In this document: one piece after another, positions 52,896 through 63,294 of the stretch
How the letters are laid out: each line of letters begins with the position of its first letter
Numbering within the stretch: position 1 is the first letter of the stretch
Origin: Rutidosis leptorrhynchoides
Lineage: Eukaryota; Streptophyta; Magnoliopsida; Asterales; Asteraceae
Assembly: GCF_046630445.1 (NCBI RefSeq)
Contig: NC_092333.1
Coordinates: 355,169,001-355,233,000 of the forward strand
Direction of reading: 5' to 3'
Length of the DNA: 64,000 nt
The notes under the pieces: generated by a model
Databases searched by the model: none
The model's input: only the letters and a program-made list of their open reading frames with translations
What the model was told of the DNA's origin: nothing
Position numbers and translations under genes: made by a program

Positions 52896-53098
52896 ATATA
52901 TATGTCATCATATAGTTTTTACAAGTTTTAACGTTCGTGAATCACCGGTCAACTTGGGTGGTCAATTGTCTATATGAAACATATTTCAATTAATCAAGTC
53001 TTAAAAAGTTTGGTTACTTAACATGTTGGAAACATTTAATCATGTAAATATCAATCTCAATTAATATATATAAACATGGAAAAGTTCGGGTCACTACA
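49791..53098 (-). repeat. C1 3' LTR
   Basis: 3308 bases with plus-strand ends TGAAATGTCCCG and GGGTCACTACA. It is closely related to the C2 5' LTR (53445-56695) but inverted; a TA tract at 52825-52893 is long here and short in C2. A sample near the LTR start differs from C2 at about 3 percent. Confidence 0.9.
52825..52893 (+). repeat. (TA)n microsatellite
   Basis: About 69 bases of TA in the C1 LTR, absent as a long tract from both C2 LTRs. Confidence 0.95.
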
Positions 53099-53133
53099 GT
53101 AACTACCCGTTAAATAAATTTCGTCCCGAAATT

Positions 53134-53444
53134 TTAAGCTGTTGAAGGTGTTGACGAATATTCTGGAAATAGATGCGGGTATTTCTTCTTCATCTGATCT
53201 TCACGCTCCCAGGTGAACTCGGGTCCTCTACGAGCATTCCATCGAACCTTAACAATTGGTATCTTGTTTTGCTTAAGTCTTTTAACCTCACGATCCATTA
53301 TTTCGACGGGTTCTTTGATGAATTGAAGTTTTTCGTTGATTTGGATTTCATCTAACGGAATAGTGAGATCTTCTTTAGCAAAACATTTCTTCAAATTCGA
53401 GACGTGGAAAGTGTTATGTACAGCCGCGAGTTGTTGAGGTAACT
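53134..53444 (-). pseudogene. pol: C1 pol C-terminus (integrase tail and chromodomain)
   Basis: The minus-strand frame enters at 53444 within the sequence [21 protein letters not shown] and ends at the TAA at 53136-53134. The last 45 residues form a chromodomain-like module, with KVRWNARRGPEFTWE and KKKYPHLF. The aromatic residue after KVR is intact here. The gene is cut at 53444 by C2. Chromodomains of this kind guide integration to chromatin marks. Confidence 0.88.
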
Positions 53445-56400
53445 TGTAGTGACCCGAACTTTTCCATGTTTATATATATTAATTGAGATTGATATTTACA
53501 TAATTAAATGTTTCCAACATGTTAAGCAATCAAACTTGTTAAGACTTGATTAATTGAAATAGGTTTCATATAGACAATTGACCACCCAAGTTGACCGGTG
53601 ATTCACGAATGTTAAAACTTGTAAAAAACTATATGATGACATATATATGGTTATATATATAGTTAACATGATATTATGATAAGTAAACATATCATTAATT
53701 ATATTAACAATGAACTACATATGTAAAAACAAGACTACTAACTTAATGATTTTGAAACGAGACATATATGTAACGTTTATCGTTGTAACGACATTTAATG
53801 TATATATATCATATTAAGAGATATTCGTACATCATAATATCATGATAATATAATAATTTAAAATCTCTTTTGATATTATAAACATTGGGTTAACAACATT
53901 TAACAAGATCGTTAACCTAAAGGTTTCAAAACAACACTTACATGTAACGACTAACGATGACTTAACGACTCAGTTAAAATGTATATACATGTAGTGTTTT
54001 AATATGTATTTATACACTTTTGAAAGACTTCAATACACTTATCAAAATACTTCTACTTAACAAAAATGCTTACAATTACATTCTCGTTCAGTTTCATCAA
54101 CAATTCTACTCGTATGCACCCGTATTCGTACTCGTACAATACACAACTTTTAGATGTATGTACTATTGGTATATACACTCCAATGATCAGCTCTTAGCAG
54201 CCCATGTGAGTCACCTAACACATGTGGGAACCATCATTTGGCAACTAGCATGAAATATCTCATAAGATTACAAAAATATGAGTAATCATTCATGACTTAT
54301 TTACATGAAAACAAAATTACATATCCTTTATATCTAATCCATACACCAACGACCAAAAACACCTACAAACACTTTCATTCTTCAATTTTCTTCATCTAAT
54401 TGAACTCTCTCAAGTTCTATCTTCAAGTTCTAAGTGTTCTTCATAAATTCCAAAAGTTCTAGTTTCATAAAATCAAGAATACTTTCAAGTTTGCTAGCTC
54501 ACTTCCAATCTTGTAAGGTGATCATCCAACCTCAAGAAATCTTTGTTTCTTACAGTAGGTTATCATTCTAATACAAGGTAATAATCATATTCAAACTTTG
54601 GTTCAATTTCTATAACTATAACAATCTTATTTCAAGTGATGATCTTACTTGAACTTGTTTTCGTGTCATGATTTTGCTTCAAGAACTTTGAGCCATCCAA
54701 GGATCCATTGAAGCTAGATCCATTTTTCTCTTTTCCAGTAGGTTCATCCAAGGAACTTAAGGTAGTAATGATGTTCATAACATCATTCGATTCATACATA
54801 TAAAGCTATCTTATTCGAAGGTTTAAACTTGTAATCACTAGAACATAGTTTAGTTAATTCTAAACTTGTTCGCAAACAAAAGTTAATCCTTCTAACTTGA
54901 CTTTTAAATTCAACTAAACACATGTTCTATATCTATATGATATGCTAACTTAATGATTTAAAACCTGGAAACACGAAAAACACCGTAAAACCGGATTTAC
55001 GCCGTCGTAGTAACACCGCGGGCTGTTTTGGGTTAGTTAATTAAAAACTATGATAAACTTTGATTTAAAAGTTGTTATTCTGAGAAAATGATTTTTATTA
55101 TGAACATGAAACTATATCCAAAAATTATGGTTAAACTCAAAGTGGAAGTATGTTTTCTAAAATGGTCATCTAGACGTCGTTCTTTCGACTGAAATGACTA
55201 CCTTTACAAAAACGACTTGTAACTTATTTTTCCGACTAGAAACCTATACTTTTTTTGTTTAGATTCATAAAATAGAGTTCAATATGAAACCATAGCAATT
55301 TCATTCACTCAAAACGGATCTAAAATGAAGAAGTTATGGGTAAAACAAGATTGGATAATTTTTCTCATTTTAGCTACGTGAAAATTGGTAACAAATCTAT
55401 TCCAACCATAACTTAATCAACTTGTATTATATATTATGTAATCTTGAGATACCATAGACACGTATACAATGTTTCGACCTATCATGTTGACACATCTATA
55501 TATATTTCGGAACAACCATAGACACTCTATATGTGAATGTTGGAGTTAGCTATACATGGTTGAGGTTGATTCCAAAATATATATAGTTTGAGTTGTGATC
55601 AATACTGAGATACGTATACACTGGGTCGTGGATTGATTCAAGATAATATTTATCGATTTATTTCTGTACATCTAACTGTGGACAACTAGTTGTAGGTTAC
55701 TAACGAGGACAGCTGACTTAATAAACTTAAAACATCAAAATATATTAAAAGTGTTGTAAATATATTTTGAACATACTTTGATATATATGTATATATTGTT
55801 ATAGGTTCGTGAATCAACCAGTGGCCAAGTCTTACTTCCCGACGAAGTAAAAATCTGTGAAAGTGAGTTATAGTCCCACTTTTAAAATCTAATATTTTTG
55901 GGATGAGAATACATGCAGGTTTTATAAATGATTTACAAAATAGACACAAGTACGTGAAACTACATTCTATGGTTGAATTATCGAAATCGAATATGCCCCT
56001 TTTTATTAAGTCTGGTAATCTAAGAATTAGGGAACAGACACCCTAATTGACGCGAATCCTAAAGATAGATCTATTGGGCCTAACAAACCCCATCCAAAGT
56101 ACCGGATGCTTTAGTACTTCGAAATTTATATCATATCCGAAGGGTGTCCCGGAATGATGGGGATATTCTTATATATGCATCTTGTTATTGTCGGTTACCA
56201 GGTTTTCACCATAAGAATGATTTTTATCTCTATGTATGGGATGTGTATTGAAATATGAAATCTTGTGGTCTATTGTTACGATTTGATATATATAGGTTAA
56301 ACCTATAACTCACCAACATTTTTGTTGACGTTTTAAGCATGTTTATTCTCAGGTGATTATTAAGAGCTTCCACTGTCGCATACTTAAATAAGGACAAGAT

Positions 56401-56695
56401 TTGGAGTCCATGCTTGTATGATATTGTGTAAAAACTGCATTCAAGAAACTTATTTTGTTGTAACATATTTGTATTGTAAACCATTATGTAATGGTCGTGT
56501 GTAAACAGGATATTTTAGATTATCATTATTTGATAATCTACGTAAAGCTTTTTAAACCTTTATTGATGAAATAAAGGTTATGGTTTGTTTAAAAATGAAT
56601 GCAGTCTTTGAAAAACATCTCATATAGAGGTCAAAACCTCGCAACGAAATCAATTAATATGGAACGTTTTTAATCAATAAGAACGGGACATTTCA
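53445..56695 (+). repeat. C2 5' LTR
   Basis: 3251 bases, from TGTAGTGACCCGAAC to GGGACATTTCA just before the PBS. Start matches the 3' LTR at 63295. ORFs inside (for example 54020-54253) are shadows conserved only because the LTR is conserved. Confidence 0.92.
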
Positions 56696-56697
56696 GT

Positions 56698-56709
56698 TGG
56701 TATCCGAGC
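56698..56709 (+). other. C2 primer binding site
   Basis: TGGTATCCGAGC, two bases after the LTR. It differs at one base from TGGTATCAGAGC found in D and G. Confidence 0.75.
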
Positions 56710-56904
56710 GTTGGTCTTAGAGAACCAGAAAATTTGCATTAGTGTGTCTTATCGAGTTTGTTAGGATGCATTAGTGAGTCTGGACTTCGACCGTGTTTTC
56801 TTTAAAAATGATTGCTTAACATTTTTGTTGGAAACTATATATTTTTAACATATGAATATTATGTGATATATTAATCTCTTAACGTGTTTGATATTATGTG
56901 ATAG

Positions 56905-57519
56905 ATGTCTACCTCTAGAACAAGTCCCATTGACTCACCTAATAATAATGAAGAGTCAAATGTAAATTGGAATGATTTGTGGACTGATTCACAAGTTCCC
57001 GAAGAGGAACCGGAAGAAGAGTCGGAACCGGAAGAAGAATCGGAACCGGAAGAAGAATCGGAACCGAATGAAGAAATAGAACCGGTGGGGGAAATAATAA
57101 AACGGTTAAGTAAAAGAAAATCCTCAACCAACCGACCAAAGTTAATTATGGTCAATGGTGTTTCCGCCAAGGAAGCAAAATATTGGGAGGATTACCAATT
57201 CTCCGATGAATCGGATTTCGACGAGAATTCCGATGATGTTATAGAAATTACCCCAACTGAATTTAAAAAGGCAAAAGAAAATAATAAGGGAAAGGGCATA
57301 AAAATAGAGAAATCTAATTCCAACCCCGATGAACTTTATATGTATCGTCAACCCCCGAAGTCCTTAAGTTGTAACAATGACCCGGGAACCTCTAAACCAC
57401 CAGGTTTTTCTAAACCAATGTGGACAACGACGGCTCGTATTAGGGGAACATCATATATCCCTAGAAACTTGGCAAAACGAACCAAAACCGAAGAAGAAGA
57501 AACGAGCGAGTCGGAATAA
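56905..57519 (+). CDS. Acidic leader ORF of C2, 204 residues, unknown function
   Basis: Intact ORF 195 bases after the PBS. Residues about 31-60 are tandem Pro-Glu repeats (units like EEESEPEEESEP, encoded by an 18-base repeat at about 57010-57075); a Lys/Arg patch (KRLSKRK) follows, then an acidic Ser/Asp/Glu stretch (DESDFDENSDD), a Lys-rich stretch and a Ser/Pro C-terminus ending in TKTEEEETSESE. No known domain is recognised. No signal peptide or membrane segment is seen, so it is probably soluble and disordered. Its position and length match the leader ORF pseudogenes of D (about 197 codons) and G (177 codons), which open with a different acidic Ser/Asp repeat, so a shared ancestral leader gene is possible but not shown. 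Confidence 0.7.
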   Translation: MSTSRTSPIDSPNNNEESNVNWNDLWTDSQVPEEEPEEESEPEEESEPEEESEPNEEIEPVGEIIKRLSKRKSSTNRPKLIMVNGVSAKEAKYWEDYQFSDESDFDENSDDVIEITPTEFKKAKENNKGKGIKIEKSNSNPDELYMYRQPPKSLSCNNDPGTSKPPGFSKPMWTTTARIRGTSYIPRNLAKRTKTEEEETSESE

Positions 57520-57630
57520 GATAGTTGTATTCGTGTGGTGTAATATATGGAATATAGTGTTCTTATGCTTTATGATATATGTAAAAATTGCTTGTATTAA
57601 TAAGTATTTTTTTTATGAATCTAACTCTTG

Positions 57631-57642
57631 TCTATTTTACAG
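57631..57642 (+). promoter_or_regulatory. Possible splice acceptor before F-box ORF
   Basis: TCTATTTTACAG is a good plant acceptor 14 bases before the F-box ATG. It could place the F-box ORF at the 5' end of a spliced subgenomic RNA. The matching donor is not identified. Confidence 0.35.
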
Positions 57643-57656
57643 TTTAAAAACACAAA

Positions 57657-58340
57657 ATGGATAGACAACCCAATATTTTAAGAGACCTACCCGGAGACAT
57701 GATTGATGAAATCTTGTCTAGAGTCGGCCAGAATTCTTCGGCACAACTATTTAAGGCGAGATCAGTTTGTAAGACATTCGAAGAACGTTCCAAGAATGTC
57801 TTGGTTTATAAGAGACTTTCGTTTGAAAGATGGGGGATATCACATTGGGAAACCCATAAGTTACGATGTGTTTACTTTGACGCATATATTGCGGGGAACC
57901 CAAATGCTATTTTACGCAACGGGTTAAGAAATTATTTTGACTCAATATATCCGAATATTGGACTTCGTGATTTAGAAAAAGCGGCTAACATGCAACATAA
58001 AGAAGCATGTTATGCTTACGGATTAGTAATGTTCGCTTCTCACCAAAGTGAGAACAAGAACATCGGGCTACAACTATTAAACAAAACGTTTCCACAAGTG
58101 ACGGAGTCGGTAATTGGGGTAAGAAATGAGGTTTTTAGATTATTACGGGACTGTTGGACATTACGTAACCCTCGTCCCTTTGATGACGTTACAACACGCT
58201 GTCTTATCAACGGCCATAACGGTTATGTTGCACAAGACCAAGGATGGGAAGTAGTCCTAGTAAAACCAGAATGCATGACTTGTTTCTGGACGTATGAATT
58301 ACGTGTCTTTATTGCCTTTGCCGAACGACTTGTGTACTAG
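57657..58340 (+). CDS. F-box protein with Sel1-like region, captured by chromovirus C2
   Basis: Intact 227-residue ORF without introns. The N-terminus is an F-box: LRDLPGDMIDEILSRVG at residues 8-24, then ARSVCKTFEERS at about 37-48. The middle (CVYFDAYIAGNPNAILRNGL, then YF) and the segment HKEACYAYGLVMF around residues 117-129 resemble the F-box family of Arabidopsis At1g67623 and At2g35280, where a Sel1-like repeat follows the F-box. By family knowledge the F-box would bind SKP1 in an SCF ubiquitin ligase and the rest would choose the target. It lies between the acidic ORF and gag, in the sense direction, well inside both LTRs, and has no disabling mutation. The host-gene origin is inferred; the target is unknown. 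Confidence 0.85.
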   Translation: MDRQPNILRDLPGDMIDEILSRVGQNSSAQLFKARSVCKTFEERSKNVLVYKRLSFERWGISHWETHKLRCVYFDAYIAGNPNAILRNGLRNYFDSIYPNIGLRDLEKAANMQHKEACYAYGLVMFASHQSENKNIGLQLLNKTFPQVTESVIGVRNEVFRLLRDCWTLRNPRPFDDVTTRCLINGHNGYVAQDQGWEVVLVKPECMTCFWTYELRVFIAFAERLVY

Positions 58341-58681
58341 CTAGAATTGTCTTCACAACTATCTTGTATCAAAGTTATTGTGTGCTATATTTCATGCTTT
58401 ATGTAAAATAAGCGGTATTGTAAGTTTGTAAAATATTGTATAAAAGTTTGAACGCGAAATATTATTACAATCAGTTTTTCATATAGAATTGTAGTAGTTG
58501 AATTGTATATTAGCTACTAAGTATGAACTTAACGGGTAGGTACTACCCGAATTTAAACTTATAAAACGCTAATATGAAGAAAAAGCTTTTATAAATGAGT
58601 TCATATTATGCTACGAAATACTATTAACTACTCTTAATATTCTGTATGATTAACTTGTTCCATTTAACTATTTTGAAGGAA
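58341..58681 (+). other. Spacer between F-box ORF and gag, with internal PPT-like motif
   Basis: 341 bases without an ORF. TTAACGGGTAGGTA at 58529-58542 repeats the 3' PPT of C2 exactly and is followed by CTACCCGAA, making a small hairpin (GGGTA..TACCC). The gag ATG lies 140 bases further on. Confidence 0.75.
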
Positions 58682-61600
58682 ATGGCACCGACTACTCGAC
58701 ACACCGTGAATATGAATGAAGAGGAATTCCGTACTTTTCTAGCTTCAAACATAGCCACAGTACAGGCTGCGCTACATACCAACAATAACCTTGGATCTAG
58801 CAGTACAGGAAATCGTGTAGGATGCACCTACAAAGAATTCACTGCCTGCAAACCTTTGGAATTTGATGGAACCGAAGGACCGATCGGATTGAAACAGTGG
58901 ACCGAGAAGGTTGAATCGGTGTTTGCCATAAGTAAGTGTACTGAAGAGGACAAAGTGAAGTACGCTACGCATACCTTCACAGGTTCTGCGTTAACATGGT
59001 GGAATACCTATCTAGAGCAAGTGGGACAAGATGATGCGTACGCACTACCGTGGTCAGCATTCAAGCACTTGATGAACGAGAAGTACCGTCCCAGAACCGA
59101 GGTCAATAAGCTCAAGACAGAACTTAGAGGGTTACGAACCCAAGGATTTGATATTACCACGTACGAAAGACGATTCACAGAATTGTGCCTATTGTGTCCG
59201 GGAGCATTCGAAGATGAGGAAGAGAAGATCGATGCGTTTGTGAAAGGATTACCGGAAAGAATCCAAGAAGATATAAGTTCACACGAGCCCGCCTCCATAC
59301 AACAGGCATGTAGAATGGCTCACAAACTAGTGAACCAGATTGAAGAAAGAATTAAAGAACAGACTGCTGAAGAGGCCAATGTGAAGCAAGTCAAAAGAAA
59401 GTGGGAGGAAAACGGTGATAAGAATCACCAATACAACAACAACAGCAATTACAACAATAATCGCAATAATTATCCCAACAATCGCAACATCAATCGCAAC
59501 TACAACAAATGGCCCAACAACAACAACAACAACAACAACCACAGCAACTACAACAATCATCCCAACAACAATAATAACCGCAACAACAACAACAATCAGA
59601 AGCAACTATGCCAAAGGTGTGAAAAGAATCACTCGGGGTTCTGCACCAAATTTTGCAACAAGTGTAAAAGAAATGGTCATAGCGCGGTGAAGTGTGAGGT
59701 CTACGGACCAGGGGTTAATAGAACGAAAGGAACAAATGGTGTCGGAACGAGTAATGGCGGAGCAAGTAGTGTCGGAGCAAGTTATGCCAATGTAGTTTGT
59801 TATAAATGTGGAAAACCAGGCCACATTATTAGAAATTGCCCGAACCAGGAGAACACGAATGGACAAGGCCGCGGAAGAGTTTTCAATATTAATGCGGCAG
59901 AGGCACAGGAAGACCCGGAGCTTGTTACGGGTACGTTTCTTATTGACAATAAATCTGCTTACGTTTTATTTGATTCGGGTGCGGATAGAAGCTATATGAG
60001 TAGAGATTTTTGTGCTAAATTAAGTTGTCCATTGACGCCTTTGGATAGTAAATTTTTACTAGAATTAGCAAATGGTAAATTAATTTCAGCAGATAATATA
60101 TGTCGGAATCGAGAAATTAAACTGGTTAGCGAAACATTTAAGATTGATTTGATACCAGTAGAGTTAGGGAGTTTTGATGTGATAATCGGTATGGACTGGT
60201 TGAAAGAAGTGAAAGCGGAGATCGTTTGTTACAAAAATGCAATTCGCATTATACGAGAAAAAGGAAAACCCTTAATGGTGTACGGAGAAAAGGGCAACAC
60301 GAAGCTACATCTTATTAGTAATTTGAAGGCACAAAAACTAATAAGAAAAGGTTGCTATGCTGTTCTAGCACACGTCGAGAAAGTACAAACTGAAGAAAAG
60401 AGCATCAATGATGTTCCCATTGCAAAAGAATTTCCCGATGTATTTCCGAAAGAATTACCGGGATTACCCCCACATCGATCCGTTGAATTTCAAATAGATC
60501 TTGTACCAGGAGCTGCACCAATAGCTCGTGCTCCTTACAGACTCGCACCCAGCGAGATGAAAGAACTGCAAAGCCAATTACAAGAACTTTTAGAGCGTGG
60601 TTTCATTCGACCAAGCACATCACCGTGGGGAGCTCCTGTTTTGTTTGTCAAGAAGAAAGATGGTACATTCAGGTTGTGTATCGACTACCGAGAGTTGAAC
60701 AAACTTACCATCAAGAACCGCTACCCACTACCGAGAATCGACGACTTATTTGATCAACTACAAGGCTCGTCTGTTTATTCAAAGATTGACTTACGTTCCG
60801 GGTATCATCAAATGCGGGTGAAAGAAGATGATATTCCAAAGACTGCTTTCAGAACACGTTACGGTCATTACGAGTTTATGGTCATGCCGTTTGGTTTAAC
60901 TAATGCACCAGCTGTGTTCATGGACCTTATGAACCGAGTGTGTGGACCATACCTTGACAAGTTTGTCATTGTTTTCATTGATGACATACTTATTTACTCA
61001 AAGAATGACCAAGAACACGGTGAACATTTGAGAAAGGTGTTAGAAGTATTGAGGAAGGAAGAATTGTACGCTAAGTTTTCAAAGTGTGCATTTTGGTTGG
61101 AAGAAGTTCAATTCCTCGGTCACATAGTGAACAAAGAAGGTATTAAGGTGGATCCGGCAAAGATAGAAACTGTTGAAAAGTGGGAAACCCCGAAAACTCC
61201 GAAACACATACGCCAGTTTTTAGGACTAGCTGGTTACTACAGAAGGTTCATCCAAGACTTTTCCAGAATAGCAAAACCCTTGACTGCATTAACGCATAAA
61301 GGGAAGAAATTTGAATGGAATGATGAACAAGAGAAAGCGTTTCAGTTATTGAAGAAAAAGCTAACTACGGCACCTATATTGTCATTGCCTGAAGGGAATG
61401 ATGATTTTGTGATTTATTGTGACGCATCAAAGAAAGGTCTCGGTTGTGTATTAATGCAACGAACGAAGGTGATTGCTTATGCGTCTAGACAATTGAAGAT
61501 TCACGAACAAAATTATACGACGCATGATTTGGAATTAGGCGCGGTTGTTTTTGCATTAAAGACTTGGAGGCACTACTTATATGGGGTCAAAAGTATTATA

Positions 61601-63259
61601 TATACCGACCACAAAAGTCTTCAACACATATTTAATCAGAAACAACTGAATATGAGGCAGCGTAGGTGGATTGAATTATTGAATGATTACGATTTTGAGA
61701 TTCGTTACCACCCGGGGAAGGCAAATGTGGTAGCCGATGCCTTGAGCAGGAAGGATAGAGAACCCATTCGAGTAAAATCTATGAATATAATGATTCATAA
61801 TAACATTACTACTCAAATAAAGGAGGCGCAACAAGGAGTTTTAAAAGAGGGAAATTTAAAGGATGAAATACCCAAAGGATCGGAGAAGCATCTTAATATT
61901 CGGGAAGACGGAACCCGGTATAGGGCTGAAAGGATTTGGGTACCAAAATTTGGAGATATGAGAGAAATGGTACTTAGAGAAGCTCATAAAACCAGATACT
62001 CAATACATCCTGGAACGGGGAAGATGTACAAGGATCTCAAGAAACATTTTTGGTGGCCGGGTATGAAAGCCGATGTTGCTAAATACGTAGGAGAATGTTT
62101 GACGTGTTCTAAGGTCAAAGCTGAGCATCAGAAACCATCAGGTCTACTTCAACAACCCGAAATCCTGGAATGGAAATGGGAAAACATTACCATGGATTTC
62201 ATCACTAAATTGCCAAGGACTGCAAGTGGTTTTGATACTATTTGGGTAATAGTTGATCGTCTCACCAAATCAGCACACTTCCTACCAATAAGAGAAGATG
62301 ACAAGATAGAGAAGTTAGCACGACTGTATTTGAAGGAAGTCGTCTCTAGACATGGAATACCAATCTCTATTATCTCTGATAGGGATGGCAGATTTATTTC
62401 AAGATTCTGGCAGACATTACAACAAGCATTAGGAACTCGTCTAGACATGAGTACTGCCTATCATCCACAAACTGATGGGCAGAGCGAAAGGACGATACAA
62501 ACGCTTGAAGACATGCTACGAGCATGTGTTATTGATTTCGGAAACAGTTGGGATCGACATCTACCGTTAGCAGAATTTTCCTACAACAACAGCTACCATT
62601 CAAGCATTGAGATGGCGCCGTTTGAAGCACTTTATGGTAGAAAGTGCAGGTCTCCGATTTGTTGGAGTGAGGTGGGGGATAGACAGATTACGGGTCCGGA
62701 GATTATACAAGAAACTACCGAGAAGATCATCCAAATTCAACAACGGTTGAAAACCGCCCAAAGTCGACAAAAGAGCTACGCTGACATTAAAAGAAAAGAT
62801 ATAGAATTTGAAATTGGAGAGATGGTCATGCTTAAAGTTTCACCTTGGAAAGGCGTTGTTCGATTTGGTAAACGAGGGAAATTAAATCCAAGGTATATTG
62901 GACCATTCAAGATTATTGATCGTGTCGGACCAGTAGCTTACCGACTTGAGTTACCTCAACAACTCGCGGCTGTACATAACACTTTCCACGTCTCGAATTT
63001 GAAGAAATGTTTTTCTAAAGAAGATCTCACTATTCCGTTAGATGAAATCCAAATCAACGAAAAACTCCAATTCATCGAAGAACCCGTCGAAATAATGGAT
63101 CGTGAGGTTAAAAGACTTAAGCAAAACAAGATACCAATTGTTAAGGTTCGATGAAATGCTCGTAGAGGACCTGAGTTCACCTGGGAGCGTGAAGATCAGA
63201 TGAAGAAGAAATACCCGCATATATTTCCAGAAGATTCGTCAACACCTTCAACAGCTTAA
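58682..63259 (+). pseudogene. gag-pol: C2 gag-pol polyprotein with one nonsense codon in the chromodomain
   Basis: The start is placed at the ATG at 58682 (MAPTTRH), 12 codons inside the longest open frame, because chromovirus gags start this way. Domains in order: Retrotrans_gag (about 60-220), an Asn-rich linker (about 250-305), two zinc knuckles (Cys 310 region, and [14 protein letters not shown] from 373), protease (DSGA from Asp 431), RT with FIDD at 765-768, RNase H (YCDAS, TDHKSL), integrase with HHCC (His 1109 to Cys 1139 region) and the triad Asp 1172, Asp 1233, Glu 1269, then a chromodomain. A TGA at 63152-63154 (codon 1491) stands where the C1 copy has TGG. The frame is open again afterwards to TAA at 63257-63259, so 1525 codons would be the full length. 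Everything else is intact. Confidence 0.93.
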
Positions 63260-63294
63260 AATTTCGGGACGAAATTTATTTAACGGGTAGGTAC
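63259..63294 (+). promoter_or_regulatory. C2 3' polypurine tract and flanking palindrome
   Basis: AAATTTCGGGACGAAATTT, an inverted repeat with 8-base arms, overlaps the end of the pol stop, followed by ATTTAACGGGTAGGTAC directly before the LTR. The same pair is found in D, G and (altered) F and C1. Confidence 0.75.

Larger units (their letters stand above)
49791..53444 (-). mobile_element. Chromovirus C1 (Tekay/Del-like), 3' LTR and pol end
   Basis: On the minus strand: the end of pol, PPT, and a full 3.3-kb LTR. The rest of C1 is displaced to the right of the window by the insertion of C2 at 53444/53445, in opposite orientation. Confidence 0.85.

Noticed and set aside
54020..54253. 77-codon ORF conserved in C1 (52235-52468) and C2 as a gene
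   Set aside because: It lies inside the LTR and is conserved only as part of it; composition is not protein-like.
59327..59690. Poly-Thr and poly-Val ORFs overlapping gag
   Set aside because: Shadows of the AAC-rich codons of the Asn-rich gag linker in other frames.
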